The translations under genes were made by a program, and so were the position numbers. Below the pieces are notes generated by a model. That model searched no databases, was not told where the DNA came from, and saw only the letters and a list, made by a program, of their open reading frames with translations. A stretch of 9,925 nt of DNA from DATARH01 sp035309005 (GTDB lineage: Bacteria; Pseudomonadota; Alphaproteobacteria; ATCC43930; CGMCC-115725), in the NCBI GenBank assembly GCA_035309005.1, contig DATGFP010000131.1, positions 1 to 9,925 on the forward strand, read 5' to 3'. Shown here one piece after another: positions 6,261-9,925 of the stretch. Numbering within the stretch: position 1 is the stretch's first letter; each line of letters opens with the position of its first letter.

Positions 6261-7301
6261 ATGACGCCCCCGTGGTGGCGGCCCGACCGCCTCGCCCTGC
6301 GCCGCGCCAAGCTGGAAGCGCGCGGGCGCGTCCTCGGCGCGGTGCGCGCCTTCTTCGCGGCCGAGGGGTATGTCGAGGTCGACACGCCGGCGTTGCAGCT
6401 GAGCCCCGGGCTCGAACCGCACCTGAAAGCCTTCGCGACCGTATTGCACGATCCGCGCGACGGCGCCGCCGCCCGGCGCTATCTCCACACATCACCCGAG
6501 TTCGCGATGAAAAAGCTGCTGGCGGGCGGCCTGCCGCGCATCTGGCAATTGGCCCACGCCTATCGCGACGGCGAGCGCAGCGCGACACATCACCCGGAAT
6601 TCTCGATGCTCGAATGGTATCGCGCCGGTGCTACCTACCTGGATCTGATGGATGAGTGCGAGGCGCTGCTGCGCCGCGCCCAGGAGGCGGCGGGTGCCCT
6701 GGCGCTGCGCTGGCGGGGCCGCAGCGCCGATGCCCGGCGGCCGTTTGAGCGGATCAGCGTCGCCGAGGCTTTCCGGCGTCACGCTGGCATCGACCTCTTG
6801 GCGACGATAGCCGATCCGGCGATGCCCGATGCCCTGCTGCTAGCCGCCGCCGCCGCGCCGCTCGGCATCGCGCCGCGCCCGGGAGACGATTGGGAGGCGC
6901 TCTTTTTCCGGGTTTTTCTCGAGCGGATCGAGCCCAATCTCGGGATCGGGGCGCCGACCATTCTTTACGACTATCCGCTCGCGATGGCCGCGCTGTCGCG
7001 CCCGAAGCCCGAGGATCCGCGCCTCGCCGAACGGTTCGAGCTTTATGCCTGCGGCCTCGAACTCGCCAACGCGTTCGGCGAGCTGACCGACGCCGCGGAG
7101 CAGCGCCGCCGCTTTGCCGCCGACCAGGCGCGCAAACAGGCGCTTTACGGCGAGACCTACCCGGTCGACGAGGATTTTCTCGCGGCGCTCGACCACGGCC
7201 TGCCCGAGTGCGCCGGCATCGCGCTCGGCTTCGACCGGCTGGTCATGTTGGCGACCGGCGCCGACGACATCGAGGACGTGCTGTGGGCACCGGTCTGCTG
7301 A
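6261..7301 (+). CDS. epmA: EF-P lysine aminoacylase (EpmA/GenX/PoxA)
   Basis: The product has 346 residues (E. coli EpmA has 325). It is a class II lysyl-tRNA-synthetase catalytic domain without the N-terminal tRNA-binding domain. Class II motif 1 lies around VDTPALQLSPGLEPHL (40-55). HTSPEFAMK (76-84) and the motif 2 region RDGERSATHHPEFSMLEWY (102-120) are diagnostic, and motif 3 is GIALGFDRLVMLATG. EpmA activates (R)-beta-lysine, or lysine, and joins it to the EF-P lysine. The gene is divergent from efp, its substrate. The last residues are DVLWAPVC, where E. coli has a PVDRA-like tail, a small variation past the active site. The gene for EpmB, the aminomutase supplying beta-lysine, is not in the window. 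Confidence 0.95.
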   Translation: MTPPWWRPDRLALRRAKLEARGRVLGAVRAFFAAEGYVEVDTPALQLSPGLEPHLKAFATVLHDPRDGAAARRYLHTSPEFAMKKLLAGGLPRIWQLAHAYRDGERSATHHPEFSMLEWYRAGATYLDLMDECEALLRRAQEAAGALALRWRGRSADARRPFERISVAEAFRRHAGIDLLATIADPAMPDALLLAAAAAPLGIAPRPGDDWEALFFRVFLERIEPNLGIGAPTILYDYPLAMAALSRPKPEDPRLAERFELYACGLELANAFGELTDAAEQRRRFAADQARKQALYGETYPVDEDFLAALDHGLPECAGIALGFDRLVMLATGADDIEDVLWAPVC

Positions 7302-7302
7302 G

Positions 7303-7316
7303 GCCGCCGCGGCGGC
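7303..7316. terminator. GC-rich palindrome between convergent genes
   Basis: A perfect 14-bp palindrome, GCCGCCGCGGCGGC, fills most of the 18-base gap between the stops of epmA (plus) and the PEBP gene (minus). It could form a 5-bp hairpin with a four-base loop in either transcript. No U-run follows on either strand, so action as a bidirectional terminator is only suggested by its position. Confidence 0.3.
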
Positions 7317-7319
7317 GCG

Positions 7320-7868
7320 TTACTTGGGGACGCCGAGGAGGCCGACGACCTGCGCCTTCGCCAGCGTGTTGTAATGCAGCTGGAAGCCGACGCGGGCGCC
7401 GGAGGACTCGGCGTCGAGCGGCATCTTGGCTATTTTGACCGCGAATACGGTGATTTGATAGCGGTGAGGCGGGTCGCCGGGCGGTGGACACGCGCCAAAA
7501 TAGTGTGCGACCCCAGCATCATTGCGCCCTTCGCCGGCACCGGCCGGCAGCGTCGTCGCGCCGGCGTCACCGGAGCCGGCGGCAAGCTGGTGCACCGTCT
7601 GCGGTATGTTGAAGACTGTCCAATGCCAGAAGCCGCTGCCGGTCGGTGCATCCGGGTCGAACATCGTCACCGCAAAGCTCTGAGTCCCGGCCGGCTCGCC
7701 CGACCAGGACAGCGCCGGCGAGTGGTTGCCCCCGTGGTAGCGATCGCAGACATATTGCGGCGGCACCGTGGCGCCGTCCGTGAGATCCTTCGCGGTCAGG
7801 GTCAGGTCCGCCGCAAACGCCGGCGCCGCGACGGCCGCCAGCCCGGTTGCCAGTATCCAAGGCCGCAC
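7320..7868 (-). CDS. Secreted YbhB/YbcL family (PEBP/Raf kinase inhibitor-like) protein
   Basis: The product has 182 residues. The N-terminus, MRPWILATGLAAVAAPAFA before ADLTL, reads as a Sec signal peptide cut after about residue 19, so the mature protein should be periplasmic. The PEBP ligand-pocket motifs are present: DPDAPTGSGFWHW (about 71-83) and HYFGACPPPGDPPHRY (about 121-136). A start region with DGATVPPQYVCDRY is usual in bacterial YbhB/YbcL proteins. Their biochemical role is not settled; the fold binds phospholipid head groups or other small anions. The GTG start at 7868 is supported by GGGAGG 5 bases upstream; an ATG just upstream is in another frame. The gene stands alone: tail to tail with epmA and divergent from the small membrane protein gene. 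Confidence 0.93.
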   Translation of the reverse strand: MRPWILATGLAAVAAPAFAADLTLTAKDLTDGATVPPQYVCDRYHGGNHSPALSWSGEPAGTQSFAVTMFDPDAPTGSGFWHWTVFNIPQTVHQLAAGSGDAGATTLPAGAGEGRNDAGVAHYFGACPPPGDPPHRYQITVFAVKIAKMPLDAESSGARVGFQLHYNTLAKAQVVGLLGVPK

Positions 7869-7941
7869 CCTCGCCTCCCTTCCATTATTTTTACGCGAGC
7901 GATCACATCATGCAGGAGATGCGGCGGCAAGGAGCTATCGC
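7869..7941. promoter_or_regulatory. Divergent spacer of the PEBP and small membrane protein genes
   Basis: These 73 bases lie between two divergent starts and include the A/T-rich run CCATTATTTTTACG (7883-7896), which stands out in this GC-rich window. On the minus strand it gives TAAAAAT, a possible -10 region for the PEBP gene, though very close to its start codon and without a recognisable -35 box. Both ribosome binding sites are inside this spacer. Confidence 0.4.
7874..7879 (-). promoter_or_regulatory. Ribosome binding site supporting the GTG start of the PEBP gene
   Basis: The complement reads GGGAGG, 5 bases before the GTG at 7868-7866. This strong site, together with the clean signal peptide that follows, decides the GTG start. 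Confidence 0.75.
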
Positions 7942-8136
7942 ATGAGCGGTACCGACGATAACGGCCGTGAACCTGATTCGCGCCGGGGCGCGGTGTTGGG
8001 GCTGGCCGTCATCCTGGCGCTGGTGGTGGCCGGCTATTTCCTGTTCGGCGCGCTGCACCGCAATGCCCAGCTCGAAGATTGCCTGATGTCCGGGCGCCGC
8101 AATTGCGCGCCGATCGAGCTGCCGGCACGGCAATAG
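7942..8136 (+). CDS. Small single-pass membrane protein with a paired-cysteine tail
   Basis: The product has 64 residues. A short charged N-terminus (SGTDDNGREPDSRR) precedes one hydrophobic helix at about residues 16-38, then a tail of about 25 residues containing DCLMSGRRNCAPIE. By the positive-inside rule the RR before the helix suggests a cytoplasmic N-terminus and a periplasmic tail, where the two cysteines, 7 residues apart, could form a disulfide. The ATG at 7942 has AAGGAG (7929-7934) at 7 bases, an excellent site. I recall similar short alphaproteobacterial proteins ending in DC.MSGR.NC.PI, with no assigned function. It is divergent from the PEBP gene across 73 bases and converges on the HAD gene with only 3 bases between stop codons. 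Confidence 0.8.
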   Translation: MSGTDDNGREPDSRRGAVLGLAVILALVVAGYFLFGALHRNAQLEDCLMSGRRNCAPIELPARQ

Positions 8137-8139
8137 CGT

Positions 8140-8871
8140 CTACTCGAGCAGCTCCGGCAGCGAGCGGATGATGCGGTCGGGGCGGATCGGCGAACCCGGC
8201 GGCAGGCCGACGCTGTAGCCGTCGTACCAGATCGCGTAGATTCCGAGGCGCTGCGGCGCCACGACCTCCCATTCGAGGTTGTCGCCGACCATCCAGGCCT
8301 CGTCCGCCGCGACCCCGAGCGCCGCCAGCGCATGCCGATAGGCCTGCTCCTCGGGCTTGCCGAAGCCGTGCTCGCCCTCGATCTGGATATGGTCGAAGCG
8401 GTGCTCGAGGGCAAAGCGCTCGACCTTCCTGCGTTGCGGCGCGGCGGCGCCGTTGGTGACCAGCGCGAGCTTGACCCCAAGCTCCTTCAAGCGGTCGAGC
8501 GTCTCGTGGGCGCCCGGAAACATGCGCAGCTCGGCTTCGTGGACCTCGTTGAACCGGTCGGCGATCGCGTCGCACAGCGCGGCCGGCGGCGGTGCCGGCC
8601 CGCCGGCCGAGGCGAGCTTGTCGAAGGCGCTCGCGACGATGTGGCGGCGCGCCTCGCCGATGCGGTGCCGCCAATGTTTGTGCCTCCCCTGATCGGCCCA
8701 GAGATGGCTCGAATAGGCCTGGATCGCGGCGATGACCCGATCCGGCGCGTGCGGCGCGAGCTGCTCGGCATGCGCGGCGATTACCCGCTGCCACTGCCCC
8801 TCGGATTGGCCGAAGGCGGACAGAATCGTGTCGTCGAGATCGAGCAGGATCGCGCGCGGAAGGCTGCTCAT
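8140..8871 (-). CDS. HAD superfamily hydrolase (subfamily IA phosphatase)
   Basis: The product has 243 residues. The four HAD motifs are in order: LLDLDDT with nucleophile D11 and acid/base D13; LVTNG with T139; K172 in GFGKPEE; and VGDNLEWEV with D197. An alpha-helical cap fills residues about 18-110, as in subfamily IA. In motif IV the second acidic position is E202, where I remember D as usual (GDNLEWDV). Such enzymes are cytoplasmic phosphatases on small phosphorylated metabolites; the substrate cannot be read. The ATG at 8871-8869 overlaps the TGA of the hydantoinase B gene in ATGA, with GGGAG just upstream, so translation is probably coupled. That suggests, without proving, a metabolic link to hydantoin or oxoproline breakdown. 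Confidence 0.93.
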   Translation of the reverse strand: MSSLPRAILLDLDDTILSAFGQSEGQWQRVIAAHAEQLAPHAPDRVIAAIQAYSSHLWADQGRHKHWRHRIGEARRHIVASAFDKLASAGGPAPPPAALCDAIADRFNEVHEAELRMFPGAHETLDRLKELGVKLALVTNGAAAPQRRKVERFALEHRFDHIQIEGEHGFGKPEEQAYRHALAALGVAADEAWMVGDNLEWEVVAPQRLGIYAIWYDGYSVGLPPGSPIRPDRIIRSLPELLE

Positions 8872-9925
8872 GTTCTCCCGGTGCGCAAGCGCGCTGTCGC
8901 GGCGCGGTCGAGGGTGCCGTCGGCGCTCAGCGCGACGCGGTAGTCGCTCTCGGCAACTTCGCGGCTGATAATGCCGTCGGCCACGTCGGAGGCGACCTGC
9001 TCGGGGTCGCGGCTGGCGGGATCGCCGAAGCCGCCGCCGCCGGGCAGTTCGAGGCGGATGAAGTCGCCGCCGCCCACGGTCTGGCGGCCCTTCGAGCGGA
9101 TCGGCTTGCCCGACACCAAGGACACCCCGCCGCGGGCGCCGAGGCCGCCGCCGTCACGGCCGCGGGCGGGATTGTTGATGCGCTCGAAATTGCACAGCAT
9201 CGCGACCGCCGAACCGTCGGCGCCGCCCAGTTCGATGACCTGGCCGAGGCCGCCGCGATAGCGGCCGGCGCCGCCCGAGCCCTCGCGGAACTCGCGGCGG
9301 CGGAAGATGACCGGCGCCACCGACTCGGTCGCCTCGACCGGGATCGTGCGCACCCCCGAGGGGAAGGCGGTGACGTCGAGCCCGTCCTTGCCGGGCCGCG
9401 CGCCGGTGCCGCCGCAATGGAAGATGACGGTGCTGAAGGGCGGGGTGTCGGCATCGTCCACGCCGAATTCCGCTTCGACATCGGCGCCGCCGTAGATCTG
9501 CGGGTTCCACAACGAGGAGGCGCCCTCGGCCGGGACGCCGCCCGCCATCACTTGGTGCAGGCAGCCGAACACGACATCGGGCAGCATGTGGCCGACCGTG
9601 TGGCGCGCCGCGACGGCATGCGGCCGCTTGACGTTGAGGAGGCAGCCATCGGGCGCGCTGGCGGTGATCGGCGCCAAGGAGCCGGCGTTGTTGGGCACCT
9701 CGGGCGCGACCAGGCATTTGACCCCGAACGCGGTGTAGGCCAGCGTGTAGTTCATCACCACGTTGATGCCGAAGGCGCTCGCCGGCGACGTGCCGGTGTA
9801 GTCGACGTGAATGCCGTCGGACCCGATCGTCATCGCGGCGGCCAGGGTCAGCGGCCGGTCGTAGCCGTCCATCGTCACGCTGTTGCGGTAGGTGCCGGGC
9901 GGCAGCTTGCGGATCGCCTCCAGCG
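8868..9925 (-). CDS. hyuB: Hydantoinase B/oxoprolinase family protein (C-terminal 351 residues)
   Basis: The frame stays open to the right edge, so the N-terminus, probably 150-250 residues, is missing. The visible part begins LEAIRKLPPGTYRNS and contains family landmarks: VDYTGTSP, CLVAPEVPNNAGSLAPI, NVKRPHAVAARHTVGHM, the glycine-rich FREGSGGAGRYRGG, and LPGGGGFGDP near the end. HyuB pairs with HyuA as the ATP-dependent N-methylhydantoinase or 5-oxoprolinase, opening a cyclic amide to an N-carbamoyl amino acid or glutamate. hyuA is normally directly upstream, which would be just beyond the right edge. A GTG at 9878 is an internal codon, not the start. The stop overlaps the HAD gene start by four bases. 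Which cyclic amide is used cannot be told from this part. Confidence 0.95.
   Translation of the reverse strand, partial: LEAIRKLPPGTYRNSVTMDGYDRPLTLAAAMTIGSDGIHVDYTGTSPASAFGINVVMNYTLAYTAFGVKCLVAPEVPNNAGSLAPITASAPDGCLLNVKRPHAVAARHTVGHMLPDVVFGCLHQVMAGGVPAEGASSLWNPQIYGGADVEAEFGVDDADTPPFSTVIFHCGGTGARPGKDGLDVTAFPSGVRTIPVEATESVAPVIFRRREFREGSGGAGRYRGGLGQVIELGGADGSAVAMLCNFERINNPARGRDGGGLGARGGVSLVSGKPIRSKGRQTVGGGDFIRLELPGGGGFGDPASRDPEQVASDVADGIISREVAESDYRVALSADGTLDRAATARLRTGRT

Noticed and set aside
2803..6264. A plus-strand frame open for 1153 codons
   Set aside because: It lies opposite the MotB-like, MotA-like, suhB and efp genes and runs through their spacers. The product is Arg/Ala/Gln/His-rich low-complexity sequence with no domain, as expected from the complementary frame of GC-rich genes with few A/T-rich stop codons.
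8140..8794. Other long minus- and plus-strand frames over the HAD and hyuB genes
   Set aside because: They overlap genes with complete catalytic motifs, and their translations are Arg/Ser/Ala-rich with no domain.
9876..9878. GTG as the start of the hydantoinase B protein
   Set aside because: The frame continues upstream to the edge with the family sequence PPGTYRNS, so this GTG is an internal valine codon and the gene is cut by the window.

Overview
The window is about two-thirds G+C and densely packed with genes showing strong G/C third-position bias. The gene families point to a Proteobacterium, most likely an alphaproteobacterium of Rhodospirillales/Rhizobiales type: efp next to an inositol-monophosphatase gene and divergent from epmA, a CLC subfamily with GLEA and FEL motifs, a 64-residue single-pass protein ending in a DC..SGRRNC..I motif, and a hydantoinase B gene. 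That placement rests on remembered family distributions, not on a search. No RNA gene, insertion sequence, CRISPR array or integrase was seen.

Left part (minus strand, 1-4596). Reading with transcription, the block holds a four-helix MotA/TolQ/ExbB-type protein (4596-3397), a MotB/OmpA-type protein with one membrane helix, a long coiled coil and a peptidoglycan-binding domain (3365-2337), and a CLC anion channel/transporter with paired CBS domains (2304-466). These three are close enough to be one operon. After a roughly 300-base gap, which holds a possible 53-residue ORF, comes the start of an ABC transporter ATPase of the MalK/UgpC type that runs off the left edge.

Middle part (4729-7301). 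Elongation factor P (efp) and an inositol monophosphatase family gene (suhB) form a minus-strand pair. epmA, whose product attaches lysine or beta-lysine to EF-P, is transcribed divergently from a 113-base shared spacer. EF-P carries the target lysine in a PGKGG loop, so substrate and modifying enzyme sit side by side.

Right part (7320-9925). A secreted PEBP-family (YbhB/YbcL) protein lies tail to tail with epmA and is divergent from a small single-pass membrane protein with two conserved-looking cysteines. That gene converges on a minus-strand pair: a hydantoinase B/oxoprolinase gene (truncated by the right edge) overlapping a HAD-type phosphatase gene by four bases (ATGA), which implies translational coupling.

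Most of the window is ordinary core and metabolic sequence. The points that deserve a second look are the non-flagellar stator-like pair linked to an unusual CLC protein, the unexplained stretch before the ABC ATPase gene (small ORF versus remnant of a permease gene), and the small cysteine-containing membrane protein.
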